Positions 15,922 through 25,914 are shown, counted from the first letter of the stretch. The stretch: 64,000 bases of DNA from Oxalobacteraceae bacterium UBA6704 (GCA_002454505.1 DKJA01000097.1:1-64000), one strand, 5' to 3'. The notes: generated by a model from the letters alone, not told the origin. Translations and numbers: made by a program.

Positions 15922-16878
15922 CTAACCCAGGTATTTCATCGAACCGTCGTTGATCACGGCGTCGTGGTACGTGTAAACCGACATCTTGATCATGTCGGCC
16001 AGCAGCTCTCCCCACGCATCGATCGGCGAGGCGGTGAAGCCGAAGACCAGCGAATGGTGGGCGGCGTCGAGCAGCAGCCGCACGCCCCGGTGGGCGTAAT
16101 GCATCTCGTCGAAGGCAATCAGCGGATGGCGGTTCAGCACCCGTTCGATGCCCGGCGACCAGGTCAGCAGGAGCGGCTGGCTGCCGGACGCGGTCGCATC
16201 GGCCTGCGGCCACAGCATGTTCGGGCACATCACCGCGATGTCGTAATCCAGGCCGCTGTCGACGAGCATGTCGCCCGACGTGATTTCCAGCACGCGCGGG
16301 GGCTCGTTGACCAGTCCGAACGCAAGGGGCTCATGGCGCAGTTCGCTGGCGATCTGCGCCCGCAGGGCCTGGTCTTTCGTGACGATCAGCATCCGGTCGA
16401 CACGTGGTGCGGCCGGCCAATGCATGGCCGCGCAGTCGTTCAGCGCGAACGGCAGGCAGAACATGCCCAGCGTCTTGCCGGCACCGACCACCTGCAGGAA
16501 GCAGAACAGCTTGCCGTTGATCGCACTGTAGGGGCGGGCGAAGAATTCGTCGAATTCCCGTATCCGGTTGTAAATGTAGTCCAGTTGGGAAATGCGCAGC
16601 CGGCTGGTGACCAGCGGCTTGTCGAAATACAGCGTGCGCCGCCAGTAGCCGTCCGGCCGGTTGCCCTTGCGCGAATTGCACAGGTCGCACAGGGGCTGCA
16701 GGTTGGACAGGTCGTCGGTGCCCTGCGCCGACCTGGGGATCGTATGGTCGACGGTGATCCGCGCGTCGTCGCTGCCCCTGCAGTCCAGCCCGATACAGCG
16801 AACCCTGCCGTCCTGGCCCGCCCACCGCCCGACGAAATGTTCCCACTGGGCCGGATTCATCCATTTTGGCCTGTGCAT
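15922..16878 (-). CDS. HNH nuclease fused to SF2 helicase N-terminal half (RecA1)
   Basis: A 318-residue protein, first gene of a four-gene operon. Residues 28-75 form a canonical HNH domain: Cys28/Cys33, VDHTIPRS with Asp44-His45, then CDLCNSRKG (64-72). Residues 120-300 form the first RecA half of an SF2 helicase: Walker A GAGKT at 132-136, LIVTKDQ near 164-170 (motif Ia), DEMH at 257-260 (motif II) and FTASP at 281-285 (motif III). It stops at KYLG, with motifs IV-VI supplied by the next gene 9 bp downstream. A nuclease-helicase combination next to unknown genes is typical of defence loci; the specific system is not recognised. Confidence 0.75.
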   Translation of the reverse strand: MHRPKWMNPAQWEHFVGRWAGQDGRVRCIGLDCRGSDDARITVDHTIPRSAQGTDDLSNLQPLCDLCNSRKGNRPDGYWRRTLYFDKPLVTSRLRISQLDYIYNRIREFDEFFARPYSAINGKLFCFLQVVGAGKTLGMFCLPFALNDCAAMHWPAAPRVDRMLIVTKDQALRAQIASELRHEPLAFGLVNEPPRVLEITSGDMLVDSGLDYDIAVMCPNMLWPQADATASGSQPLLLTWSPGIERVLNRHPLIAFDEMHYAHRGVRLLLDAAHHSLVFGFTASPIDAWGELLADMIKMSVYTYHDAVINDGSMKYLG

Positions 16879-16924
16879 CGCCCACTCCTGCCAACACTTT
16901 GCAGGTTGGAGTGGCAGACGCCCC

Positions 16925-16957
16925 GAAAAGTTCGGCGTGCACAGCGCACGTACTTTC
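16925..16957. promoter_or_regulatory. Nested dyad in the divergent promoter region of the helicase operon
   Basis: Inner arms CGTGC (16936-16940) and GCACG (16946-16950), outer arms GAAAAGT (16925-16931) and ACTTTC (16952-16957), between the helicase operon (starts 16878, minus) and the propeller kinase (starts 16998, plus). A plausible operator; no regulator is assigned. Confidence 0.3.
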
Positions 16958-16997
16958 CCGACTGGACGAACCGGTCGATACCGCAGACAATTGCTTG

Positions 16998-19970
16998 ATG
17001 TTCAAGATTGTCAATTCACGCCTGCTTTCCCCTTTACTGTTCCTGTGGGCGATGGCCCCCTGCGCGCAGGCGCTCGATCCCGCCACGCCGCTGGCCGCCT
17101 ACCGGCACGACCGCTGGACCGAGGTCGATGGCGCGCCGCGCCTGATCGACGCGCTGGCGCGCACCGCTGACGGCTGGTTATGGGTGGCCAGCCGCCAGTC
17201 CGGCCTGTACCGGTTCGACGGCGTGCGCTTCATCCCTTTCCAGACGCGCGACGGCAGCCGCCTGCAGCGCACCAGCATCAGCGTGCTCCAGCCGGACCGC
17301 GACGATGCGCTGTGGATCGGCCATGGCACGGGCGGCGTCAGCGTGCTGCGCGATGGACGGCTGCAGCACGTGCTCGCGCCGCCGCAGACGGGCAGCGTGT
17401 TCGCCATCGCCCACGCGCCGGACGGCGCCACCTGGGTGGCCAGCCGCTTCGGCCTGTTCCGCATCCGCGACGGCAAGGCAGAACGCATCGGTGCCGCGCA
17501 AGGCTACGACAGCGCGCGGGCCGAGTACGTGCTGGCGGACCGCAGCGGACGTGTATGGGCGAGCGACAGCGACTACCTGTACGTGCTCGATGCCGGCGCC
17601 ACCAGGTTCCGTAACGTGCGGCGCGCCGAGGTGGACCCGATGCTCGTCGAGGCACACGACGGCAGTGTGTGGCTGGTGCTCGGCAAGCAGTTTGATCGCG
17701 TCGCGCCGCCCGCAGCACCGAAGGTGCCCGCGGTGCCCGGCATCGCCAACAGCTTCCAGTCGGCGTTCGACGGCGACGGCAATCTGTGGAGCGGCAATTG
17801 TCCCGTCGGGCTGTGCGTGCTGCGGCCCGCCGCGTGGCAGGGCCGGCAGACGTTCAGCGCGCTGGCCGGCAGCGAGCGGCTGGACCAGCCGTGGCAGCTG
17901 ACCAGCCTGTCGATCCCGTCGGTGCTGGCCGACCGCGACGGCAGTCTGTGGTTCGGCACGGCCGCCGGCCTGGAGCGGCTGCGCGACCAGCCGGTGCACA
18001 TGGTGGCCGATATGTTCGACCAGGGCCAGGTGTACCTGCAGCCGCATCCGGACGGCAGCATCGTCATGCTGGAGGTGCGGCGGATGAATGGTGCCGTTGC
18101 GCTGTGGCGCCTGGTCGACGGCCGGCGCGTGCCGCTGCCGAACCCGCTCAGCGCCCAGGTGATGGCGCGCGCGCCGGACGGCAGCCTGGTACTGGCCGGC
18201 AGTGGCGGCATCGAGCGCCACTACGCCGCGCGCGTGGAGCGCCTGCCGCTGCCGCCGATCGCCGCGCCGGCAGGAAAATTGCTGCACTTCCGTAACCTGG
18301 CGGCCGGCAATGACGAGCTGTGGGCATCCATCGCCGGCCAGGGCGTCTGGCATTACCGGGACGGCACCTGGACGCGGCCCGAGCCGTCGGGCAAGGGGCC
18401 GGTTGCCATCACCGTCGATGGCGCCGGCAACCGCTACCTGGGTTACGCGAACAACCTGCTGCGCACCGTCGAAAAGGGCCAGCCGCGCACCTACACCGCC
18501 GCGGACGGCATCGAAGTGGGCGACATCCGCTTCGTCGATGCCGCGGACGTGCTGTTCGTCTCGGGCGACCAGGGCAGCGCGATCCGGCATGGCGGACGCT
18601 TCCGCATGCTGCGCACCACGCCGCCGGGCGGGCTGGGGATCGTCAGCGGCATCGCCGTCGATCCGCGGGGCGACCGGTGGCTGAACGCGGCGAACGGCCT
18701 GTTTCACGTCACGGCGGCGGACTGGGCGCGCACGCTGGCCGACCCCGGCGTGCCGCTGCGCGGACGCCTGTTCGATGCGCTGGACGGCTACGTGGGCGGC
18801 GCCGAAACGGACTGGCTGCGCCAGACGGTGTTCGCGGCGCCGGACGGCAAGCTGTGGTTCGCCGGCGCGCGCGGGCCGGCATGGCTTGCGCTGGACCGGC
18901 TGATGCCCAATCCGGCCACGCCGGATGCGCGGATCCTGGCAGTGCATGCGGACGGCGTCGGCTACCGGCCGGACGGGCCGGTGGCACTGGCCAAGGGCAG
19001 CACCGCCTTCCAGATCGATTACGCGTCGCCCAGCCTGCGCGCGCCGCAGCGGGTCACGTTCCGCTACCGCCTGCGCGGCGCCGAGGACACCTGGGAAGAC
19101 GCGGGCACGCGGCGCAGCGCCTTCTACAAGAATATGCGGCCGGGCGACTACACATTCGAAGTGGTAGCCTTCAACGAGAACGGCGTCGCCAGCGCTCGTG
19201 CCGGCACGCTGCACGTCCGCATTCCCCCCACGCTGACGCAGACCTGGTGGTTCCGCGCCGCCTGCATCGTCGCCGTGCTGGCCCTGCTGATGCTGGCGTT
19301 CCGCCTGCGCCTGCGCCACCTGGCTGCGCGGCTGGAAGAACGGTTCCGCATCCGTGTCGCCGAACGGGAAGCGGTGGCCCGCGCGCTGCACGACACCTTC
19401 CTGCAAAGCGTGCAGGGCCTGCTGCTCAGCATGCACTCGGCCACGGTGAAGCTGCCCGCCGACACGCCCGCGCGGGCCGACTTCGAGAAGCTGCTGCAGC
19501 GTGCCGAGGACGTGCTGGTCGAAGGGCGCGACGAAGTGCAGGGCCTGCGTTCGGCGTTCGCATCCGGCGCGCACTTCTGGTCGGTGCTGCAGCGCGATGT
19601 CGAGCTGATGGTGCCAGGCGGACTGGCGCGGGTGACCATTGTGCATGCCGGGGTACTCGACCAGCTGGCCGCGCGGCATTGGCATGACGTGTATGCGATC
19701 GTCCGGGAAGCCGTGTCCAACGCCCTGCGCCACACCGAAGGTCCGGTGACCGTGACGGCCAACGCCGGACCGAAAGCGTTCATGGTGTCCATCGAGGACG
19801 TGGGCGCCGGACTGGGCGAATTCTTCGGCGGCAGGCACGGGCACTTCGGCCTGCAGGGCATCCGCGAACGGGCCGCCGGGATCGGCGCGAAGCTGGAACT
19901 GCGCGAGCGGGATGGCGGCGGAACGTGCGTGCTGCTGGCGATTCCTGCCAGCCTCGCCTACGAGACGTAG
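16998..19970 (+). CDS. Second periplasmic-propeller sensor histidine kinase
   Basis: A 990-residue kinase from ATG 16998 (the open frame extends upstream to 16866 over the divergent promoter region, unlikely to be translated). Layout matches the kinase at 7444-10470: signal peptide, propeller blades (DGSLWFGT, DGKLWFAG), Y_Y_Y domain (NMRPGDYTFEVVAFNENG), one transmembrane helix near 757-775, HisKA_3 with RALHDTFLQS and a HATPase with REAVSNALRH. The phospho-acceptor His again falls at residue 798. It lacks an adjacent NarL regulator; the next gene is OmpR-type, which has its own kinase, so this sensor may signal to the regulator at 10467 or elsewhere. Confidence 0.88.
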   Translation: MFKIVNSRLLSPLLFLWAMAPCAQALDPATPLAAYRHDRWTEVDGAPRLIDALARTADGWLWVASRQSGLYRFDGVRFIPFQTRDGSRLQRTSISVLQPDRDDALWIGHGTGGVSVLRDGRLQHVLAPPQTGSVFAIAHAPDGATWVASRFGLFRIRDGKAERIGAAQGYDSARAEYVLADRSGRVWASDSDYLYVLDAGATRFRNVRRAEVDPMLVEAHDGSVWLVLGKQFDRVAPPAAPKVPAVPGIANSFQSAFDGDGNLWSGNCPVGLCVLRPAAWQGRQTFSALAGSERLDQPWQLTSLSIPSVLADRDGSLWFGTAAGLERLRDQPVHMVADMFDQGQVYLQPHPDGSIVMLEVRRMNGAVALWRLVDGRRVPLPNPLSAQVMARAPDGSLVLAGSGGIERHYAARVERLPLPPIAAPAGKLLHFRNLAAGNDELWASIAGQGVWHYRDGTWTRPEPSGKGPVAITVDGAGNRYLGYANNLLRTVEKGQPRTYTAADGIEVGDIRFVDAADVLFVSGDQGSAIRHGGRFRMLRTTPPGGLGIVSGIAVDPRGDRWLNAANGLFHVTAADWARTLADPGVPLRGRLFDALDGYVGGAETDWLRQTVFAAPDGKLWFAGARGPAWLALDRLMPNPATPDARILAVHADGVGYRPDGPVALAKGSTAFQIDYASPSLRAPQRVTFRYRLRGAEDTWEDAGTRRSAFYKNMRPGDYTFEVVAFNENGVASARAGTLHVRIPPTLTQTWWFRAACIVAVLALLMLAFRLRLRHLAARLEERFRIRVAEREAVARALHDTFLQSVQGLLLSMHSATVKLPADTPARADFEKLLQRAEDVLVEGRDEVQGLRSAFASGAHFWSVLQRDVELMVPGGLARVTIVHAGVLDQLAARHWHDVYAIVREAVSNALRHTEGPVTVTANAGPKAFMVSIEDVGAGLGEFFGGRHGHFGLQGIRERAAGIGAKLELRERDGGGTCVLLAIPASLAYET

Positions 19971-20021
19971 CCGGGACGCGGCCGGCTATACTGGCGGGCG
20001 CCTACTTCCTCCCTGCCGCCG

Positions 20022-20715
<694 letters not shown>

Positions 20716-20723
<8 letters not shown>

Positions 20724-21927
20724 GTCGATCCGCCACGGCCTGTTCGCGGCGCTGGCCGGCTTTACCGTGCTCATTTGCGTGGTTTATACGGGGCTTGCAC
20801 TGGTCATCTCCTACGTCACCGAAGACATGCTGGTCGACCGGCTGCTGGCACGGGAAGCCGCCGCCATCACGGTGCATTTCGCGCGGCACGGGAGCGTCCA
20901 GCCGCCCGGCAATGACCTGATCCGCATCCACGGGGATGCCGAAGGGCTGCCGCCGTCCGTGCGCGAGCAGGTGATGGCCGGCCGACTACGCGCCGAAGTG
21001 TTTACGGACACAGGCCGGCACTATCACGTGCGCACGCTCGACCTGAACGACGGCAGCGGGCCGCAGCGCTTTTACCTGCTGGCCGACGTCGGCCCGCTGC
21101 TGGTCGTGTCGCAGCTGTTCCGCGATGTCGGCGGCATGCTGACCCTGGTGGCGCTGGGCCTGATCGGCCTGGCGCTGCTGCTGGCCTATTGGCTGTCGCG
21201 GCGGCTGGTGACGCCGCTGCAGTTGCTGGCCGACGAAGTGCGCGATGGTTCGACCGCCTTCACTGCGCAACGGCGCCGCGATGAAATCGGCTACCTGGCC
21301 GAAAGGCTCGGCACGACAATGGCGGCGCTGCATGCGGCACTGGCCCGCGAGCACGCGTTTACACGCGACGTCAGCCACGAATTGCGCACGCCGCTGACGG
21401 TGATGAACAACGCGCTCGGCCAGGCAGCATCTCGTCCGCTGCAGGGGCACGAGGTGGCGCAGCTGCAGGCGGGCCTGGCCGATATCGGCAACATCATCGA
21501 CGTGCTGTTCGCACTGGCGCGCGCAGAACACATCGCGCGCGAAGTGCTGGACCTGCGCGGCTGCATCGAGGATTGCCTGCTGCGACTGTCCGGCGACGCG
21601 GGGTGGCATGCCGCCAGGCTGGCACTCGATGTGCCGGACCGGCTTGCGGTGACCGGCAACCGTCACCTGGCGATGCTGCTGCTGAATAACTGCCTGGGCA
21701 ACGCCGTGTTCCATGGCGGACCCGATTCGCAGCTGCGGATCAGCTATGCGGATGGTGTGCTGCGTGTCGCCAATTCGGTCGATGCCGACCGCCCGGGTAC
21801 GATGCATGGCTTCCTGCACGGCCAGAACCTGTTGCGGCGCGTGGCCGGCGCCATGGACTGGGGACTGGCGTTCGAGGCGGGCGCCGCGTCGTATTGCGTC
21901 ACCATTGTGCCAGTGCCGGCACGGTGA
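20716..21927 (+). CDS. HAMP-domain sensor histidine kinase
   Basis: A 403-residue kinase: two transmembrane helices (about 10-32 and 138-160) around a periplasmic domain of about 105 residues, HAMP linker, HisKA box FTRDVSHELRTPLTV with His221, and a HATPase N-box (LLLNNCLGNAVFHGG). The ATP lid is atypical: the usual GxGLGL G2 box reads GFLHGQNLL and the DxGxG G1 box reads VANSVDADRPG. Such divergent lids occur in some short-lid kinases but activity should not be taken for granted. Partner: the OmpR-type regulator overlapping upstream. Confidence 0.87.
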
Positions 21928-22004
21928 AAAGCCGCCGGATTTCACCGGCATTTCACCGCCGGCTGCCTAAGCTGCGTGCTCGACCAACTTTTGCGCGCAC
22001 GCCC

Positions 22005-22880
22005 ATGAACCTCCTCGTCACCCTCCTCCTCCTCGTCTGCACCGCGATGCCGGCGCTGGCACAAAGACAGACGCTCGTCCACAAGGACGAAAAGCGGCGC
22101 TACATCGTCTACACGCCCGCGTCGTACGCCAGCCAGCCCGATAAAGCCTTCCCGGTGGTATTCAACTTTCACGGCAGCGGCATGACGATGGCCGAACAGA
22201 TGCTGTACACGCAGATGAACCGGGCGGCGGACCGGCACCGGTTCATCGTCGTCTATCCGCTGGGGATCAGGCATGACTGGAACGTGGGCTTCGACATGTC
22301 GTACCGCGAAGGCAGCGACGATATCGGCTTTACCGAAGCGCTATTGTCCAGGCTGAAGCAGGATTACCGCATCGATGGCGCGCGCGTGTATGCCACCGGC
22401 CTGTCGCGTGGCGGCTTCTTCGCGTTGCGGGCCGCGGCCGAACTGCCCGAGCTGTTTGCCGCCGTGGCGTCGGTGGGCGGGCCGATGCCGGAACCCGTGG
22501 TGCAGCACCACACGAAGCCGGGCAAGGTCGGCGTGCTGCTGATGCACGGCACCGCCGATCAGGTAGTCGCCTATGACGGCAAGGCTGCCGGCTACCTGTC
22601 GGCAGAGGACACGTACCGCTACTGGCTGAAGCACAACGGCATCGGCGCGGCCGGTGCCCGCAGCCGCGTCATTGATGCGGACCCGAACGATGGCACCGCC
22701 GTGACCGTGCGCGAACAGGGCAACGGCCGGCAGGCGGTGGCGCTGGTGACGATCCGCGACGGCGGCCATACGTGGCCGGGCGCCGATCCGTTCAATGTCG
22801 GCCTGCCGATCGGGAACACCACGCGGGATATCGACGCCAACGAGGTAATGTGGGCGTTCTTCGACCGGCACCGTCGTTAG
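22005..22880 (+). CDS. Secreted alpha/beta hydrolase of the LpqC / feruloyl esterase / PHB depolymerase family
   Basis: A 291-residue protein with signal peptide (1-19, ALA-Q). The alpha/beta hydrolase fold shows FNFHGSG as oxyanion-hole motif, GLSRGG with nucleophile Ser134, a HGTADQVV segment with the acidic residue and GGHTWPG with the catalytic His. This matches COG3509 esterases, exported enzymes acting on polyhydroxybutyrate oligomers or feruloyl esters. Start ATG 22005 places the signal peptide correctly. It follows the two-component pair by 77 bp and could be under its control. Confidence 0.82.
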   Translation: MNLLVTLLLLVCTAMPALAQRQTLVHKDEKRRYIVYTPASYASQPDKAFPVVFNFHGSGMTMAEQMLYTQMNRAADRHRFIVVYPLGIRHDWNVGFDMSYREGSDDIGFTEALLSRLKQDYRIDGARVYATGLSRGGFFALRAAAELPELFAAVASVGGPMPEPVVQHHTKPGKVGVLLMHGTADQVVAYDGKAAGYLSAEDTYRYWLKHNGIGAAGARSRVIDADPNDGTAVTVREQGNGRQAVALVTIRDGGHTWPGADPFNVGLPIGNTTRDIDANEVMWAFFDRHRR

Positions 22881-23134
22881 GACGGTTTGGCGCGCCGGTC
22901 GGCCGGCGTCAGCGTCGTGGTGGTCCGCCGCACCTGGTCCGCACCACGCCCAAGCACATGCTCCGTCAACCGTTCCTGAATGCCGGACAGCCGGCAGAAC
23001 GTGCGGGCCGTGCGGCCGTCGAAAGCCCGGCGCGTCAGCAGCGCCATGTCGATTTTCTCGGCGGTGGCGGCATCGGTGCGCCGGTCCGCGGTGCGCAGAT
23101 CGTCTGCCATGGGATTGTCGTCGTTCGAGGCCAT
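22877..23134 (-). CDS. Small protein of unknown function
   Basis: An 85-residue frame, stop overlapping the stop of the convergent esterase gene by 4 bp. It has a charged N-terminus, a central helix (TAEKIDMALLTRRAFDGRTARTFCRLSG) that could be a DNA-binding or protein-interaction helix, and a basic tail. No family recognised. Codon bias agrees with neighbours, but with no visible Shine-Dalgarno it could also be spurious. Confidence 0.45.
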   Translation of the reverse strand: MASNDDNPMADDLRTADRRTDAATAEKIDMALLTRRAFDGRTARTFCRLSGIQERLTEHVLGRGADQVRRTTTTLTPADRRAKPS

Positions 23135-23208
23135 GGAACGATTGTAGGTAGTCGCGGCGATGAAAACTGTTCGTCACATCGCATTCAGCGCATTTACCCG
23201 ATCAGCAA

Positions 23209-23250
23209 GGGGACTGTCCCCAACGGGGCCTGTCCCCGGGGTTGTTTTTC
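23209..23250. repeat. GC-rich intergenic palindromes (GGGGAC-T-GTCCCC type)
   Basis: A perfect 13-bp palindrome GGGGACTGTCCCC (23209-23221) is followed by a related copy and by the stem CGGGG-CCTGT-CCCCG with a downstream T-run on the plus strand (GGGTTGTTTTTC). Similar GGGGACTGTCCCC motifs recur between genes in this bacterial group. It may act as a terminator for plus-strand transcripts. Confidence 0.4.
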
Positions 23251-23302
23251 TGTACACCAGCCTTAACGCAGAAATACAACCCTGTCGCGCACAGTCCCAG
23301 CC

Positions 23303-24280
23303 TCACCCGCCCTGCTTCAGAAACGCCACGATGGCCCGCACCAGCGCCGGATCGACGGGCAGCGCCGGATCGCCATACGACGCGAGCTGCCGCGCCGGAT
23401 CGGCCGGCACCTGCTTGAGCACATGGTTCATGCCCTCGACGATCGCCAGAGTGGCCTTCGGCTGCGCGGCCTTCAGCGCGTGCGCCTGGTCCGTGCCCAC
23501 CTGGATATCGGTGGTGCCCTGTGCCACCAGCACCGGCATCCGCAGTGCGGCGATGCGTTCGGCCGGCACGTATTTCAGCCACGACACCAGGTAAGGCTGC
23601 ACGCTGGGCCGGTACAGTACGTTCAGGGCGGGGGTAACCTGGTCGACGGTGTCGCCCCGTTCCAGCGCAGCGAGGATACGCTCGCTCTCCACCGCCAGCT
23701 CGGGCGGTAGCTTGCCGGCGAGCTGCTTGCGCAGGATGGTGCCTGCCGCATCTGCGGCGCCGGCGATCGACACGAAGGCGGCGGCCCCGCCCCGCGGTGC
23801 GGCCAGCATGCCGATCAGCGAGCCTTCGCTGTGTCCGATCACGGCCGTGGACGCGAACCGCCCATCCTGCTGCAGCTTGACCAGCCAGGCCGTGGCGTCG
23901 TCCACGTACATGTCGAAGCGCAGCGCCGCCTCGGCGGGCCCGGCCGCCTGGCTTGCCGCGATGCCCCGCTTGTCGTAGCGGACCGATGCGAAGCCGGCGT
24001 CGGCCAGCGCCGCGGCCAGCATCCTGAGGCTGTCGTTACGGCCACCCATCATCGGTGCATTGCCGTCGCGGTCCGTCGGCCCTGAGCCGGCGATGATCAG
24101 CGCCACGCGCGGCTTCTTCACGTCGGCAGGCAGCTGCAAGGTGCCGTACAGCGTGCCGCTGGTCGTTTCGAGACTGATCGGCTGTTCGGCCGGCAGTGCG
24201 GCGGCGGCGGTACCGGTGGCGGCAAACAGGCAGACAAGGCAGGACACGAAGCCGCGGCGAGCAAGACTGGTCACGTTCAT
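23303..24280 (-). CDS. Exported alpha/beta hydrolase
   Basis: A 325-residue protein from ATG 24280, with hydrophobic N-terminal signal (CLVCLFAATGTAAAA). Hydrolase features: IIAGSGPTDRDGN oxyanion segment, RYDKRGIAAS, GHSEGS with nucleophile Ser151, AQGTTDIQV with acidic residue and EGMNHVLK with His. This is the serine aminopeptidase/lysophospholipase-like family often called alpha/beta fold hydrolase YqjL/EstA-like; the substrate is unknown. Stand-alone gene, divergent from the isochorismatase-family gene. Confidence 0.8.
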   Translation of the reverse strand: MNVTSLARRGFVSCLVCLFAATGTAAAALPAEQPISLETTSGTLYGTLQLPADVKKPRVALIIAGSGPTDRDGNAPMMGGRNDSLRMLAAALADAGFASVRYDKRGIAASQAAGPAEAALRFDMYVDDATAWLVKLQQDGRFASTAVIGHSEGSLIGMLAAPRGGAAAFVSIAGAADAAGTILRKQLAGKLPPELAVESERILAALERGDTVDQVTPALNVLYRPSVQPYLVSWLKYVPAERIAALRMPVLVAQGTTDIQVGTDQAHALKAAQPKATLAIVEGMNHVLKQVPADPARQLASYGDPALPVDPALVRAIVAFLKQGG

Positions 24281-24416
24281 CGATGATCCCTGTGGAGTGG
24301 ATGGCAACGGCCAACGATACCGCATGTGCCGCCGGGCGCCAACTGCCGGGCCGGCGCCTCCGGTATATTAAGCAGGTCACCAACCCACATCATCGCGAAC
24401 CACACCGGAGCACACC

Positions 24417-24989
24417 ATGAGCGAACCGATCGCCCTGATCATCATCGACCTGCAGAACGGCATGTGCGGCGACCATCTCCCTGCCCGCAACAATCCCGGC
24501 GCGGAAGACAATATCGCCCGCCTGCATGCGGCCTGGCGCGCGGCCGGCCAGCCGGTCGTCAGCGTGCGGCACATCAGCCGTTCGCCGGCGTCGGTCTTTG
24601 CGCCCGGCCAGCGCGGTGTCGAGTTCCAGCCGCGCTTCGCACCACTGCCGCACGAACATGTCGTCGAGAAGAACGTGCCGGATGCCTTCGTCAATACCGG
24701 CCTGGAGCGGTGGCTGCATGCGCGCGGCATCCGGCATGTCGTGCTGGTCGGCGTCAGCACGAACAACTCGGTCGAGGCCAGCGCGCGGACGGCGGGCAAC
24801 CTGGGTTTTACAACCATCGTCGTGGCGGATGCGACCTTTGCCTTTGAAAAGGCGGACTACGGCGGCACGTTGCGCACGGCCGAAGACGTGCACCGGATGT
24901 CGCTGGCGAACCTGCACGGCGAATATGCCGACGTGCGGGACACGGCGCAGGTGCTGCGCCAGCTGGAGGATGGCGCCCGCCAACGTTGA
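24417..24989 (+). CDS. Isochorismatase-family hydrolase with Ser in place of catalytic Cys
   Basis: A 190-residue cytoplasmic protein with Shine-Dalgarno CGGAG before ATG. Family landmarks: Asp11 in IIIDLQNG, Lys85 in VEKNVPDAF, and the cis-peptide loop GVSTNNSVEASAR at 112-124. In cysteine hydrolases of this family the loop reads TNxCV; here the nucleophile position is Ser118. The protein may be a serine variant, a non-nucleophilic isochorismatase-type hydrolase or inactive. Convergent with the LysR gene that follows. Confidence 0.8.
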   Translation: MSEPIALIIIDLQNGMCGDHLPARNNPGAEDNIARLHAAWRAAGQPVVSVRHISRSPASVFAPGQRGVEFQPRFAPLPHEHVVEKNVPDAFVNTGLERWLHARGIRHVVLVGVSTNNSVEASARTAGNLGFTTIVVADATFAFEKADYGGTLRTAEDVHRMSLANLHGEYADVRDTAQVLRQLEDGARQR

Positions 24990-24990
24990 A

Positions 24991-25914
24991 TCATGTCCCG
25001 CCGCGGGCAAACCGCTCGGCCAGGAAATCGACGAAGGTACGGATCCGCGCCGACAGCTGGTGGCGGTGCGGATAGACGGCATAAATGTCGGCATCCGGCG
25101 TCCGATAAGCGGGCAGCACGTGCACCAGGCGCCCCGATTGCAGGTAGCGTTCGACGTCCCATTCCGCGCGCATCAGGATGCCGTGGCCATCGAGCGCCCA
25201 GTTCACGGCGATCTCGCCGTCGTTGGTGGTCAGATTGCCCGTCACCTTGACGACCGCCGCGTCGCGCGCCGCTTCACGGCCTGTCTGCAGCCGCCATACG
25301 CCATAAGCCTCGTCGCCCTGCCTGATCGCGATGCAGTTGTGCCGGCGCAGGTCGGCCGGCAGTTTCGGCACGCCGTGCCTGGCCAGGTATTTCGGTGCGG
25401 CGCACAGCAAACGGCGGTTGGTGGCCAGCCGCCTGGCGATCACGCGCGCATCGGACGGCGCGCCGAAGCGGATGCACACGTCGAACTGGTCGTCCGCCAG
25501 CGGGGGCGGATCGACGGACAGCTGCAGCTGCACGTTCACTTCCGGATAGCGCAGCACGTACTGCGAGATGGCCGGCGCGATGTGCAGCCGGCCGAAGCCC
25601 AGCGTGGCATTCACGCGCAGCTGCCCCTTCGGCGTGCTCTTCGAGCGCGACAGCATTTCTTCCAGTCCGGCGATCTCGTCGAGGATGCGCTGGGCATGCT
25701 CCAGCAGCACGTCTCCCTCCGGCGTGAGGCTCATGCGGCGCGTGGTGCGGTTCACCAGCGGCACGCCGATGCGCGCCTCAAGGTAGGCCAGCCGCTTGCT
25801 GACGGCCGACGTGGTGATGCCCAGCTCGCGCGCCGCGGCACTCAGGCTGCCGCTCGTGGCCAGCGTGACGATGAAGGCCAGCTCGGCCGGCTGCAAGCCC
25901 GTATTTGCGTCCAT
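24991..25914 (-). CDS. dmlR: LysR-family regulator, DmlR-like
   Basis: A 307-residue LysR protein from ATG 25914 (an upstream in-frame start at 25956 lacks support). HTH: SGSLSAAARELGITTSAVSKRLAYLEARIG; substrate domain with DVCIRFGAPSDARVIARRL. It is divergent from a D-malate/tartrate dehydrogenase gene with 114 bp between starts, the same arrangement as dmlR-dmlA of E. coli. Inference: activates the dehydrogenase gene in response to D-malate or a related acid. Confidence 0.8.
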   Translation of the reverse strand: MDANTGLQPAELAFIVTLATSGSLSAAARELGITTSAVSKRLAYLEARIGVPLVNRTTRRMSLTPEGDVLLEHAQRILDEIAGLEEMLSRSKSTPKGQLRVNATLGFGRLHIAPAISQYVLRYPEVNVQLQLSVDPPPLADDQFDVCIRFGAPSDARVIARRLATNRRLLCAAPKYLARHGVPKLPADLRRHNCIAIRQGDEAYGVWRLQTGREAARDAAVVKVTGNLTTNDGEIAVNWALDGHGILMRAEWDVERYLQSGRLVHVLPAYRTPDADIYAVYPHRHQLSARIRTFVDFLAERFARGGT

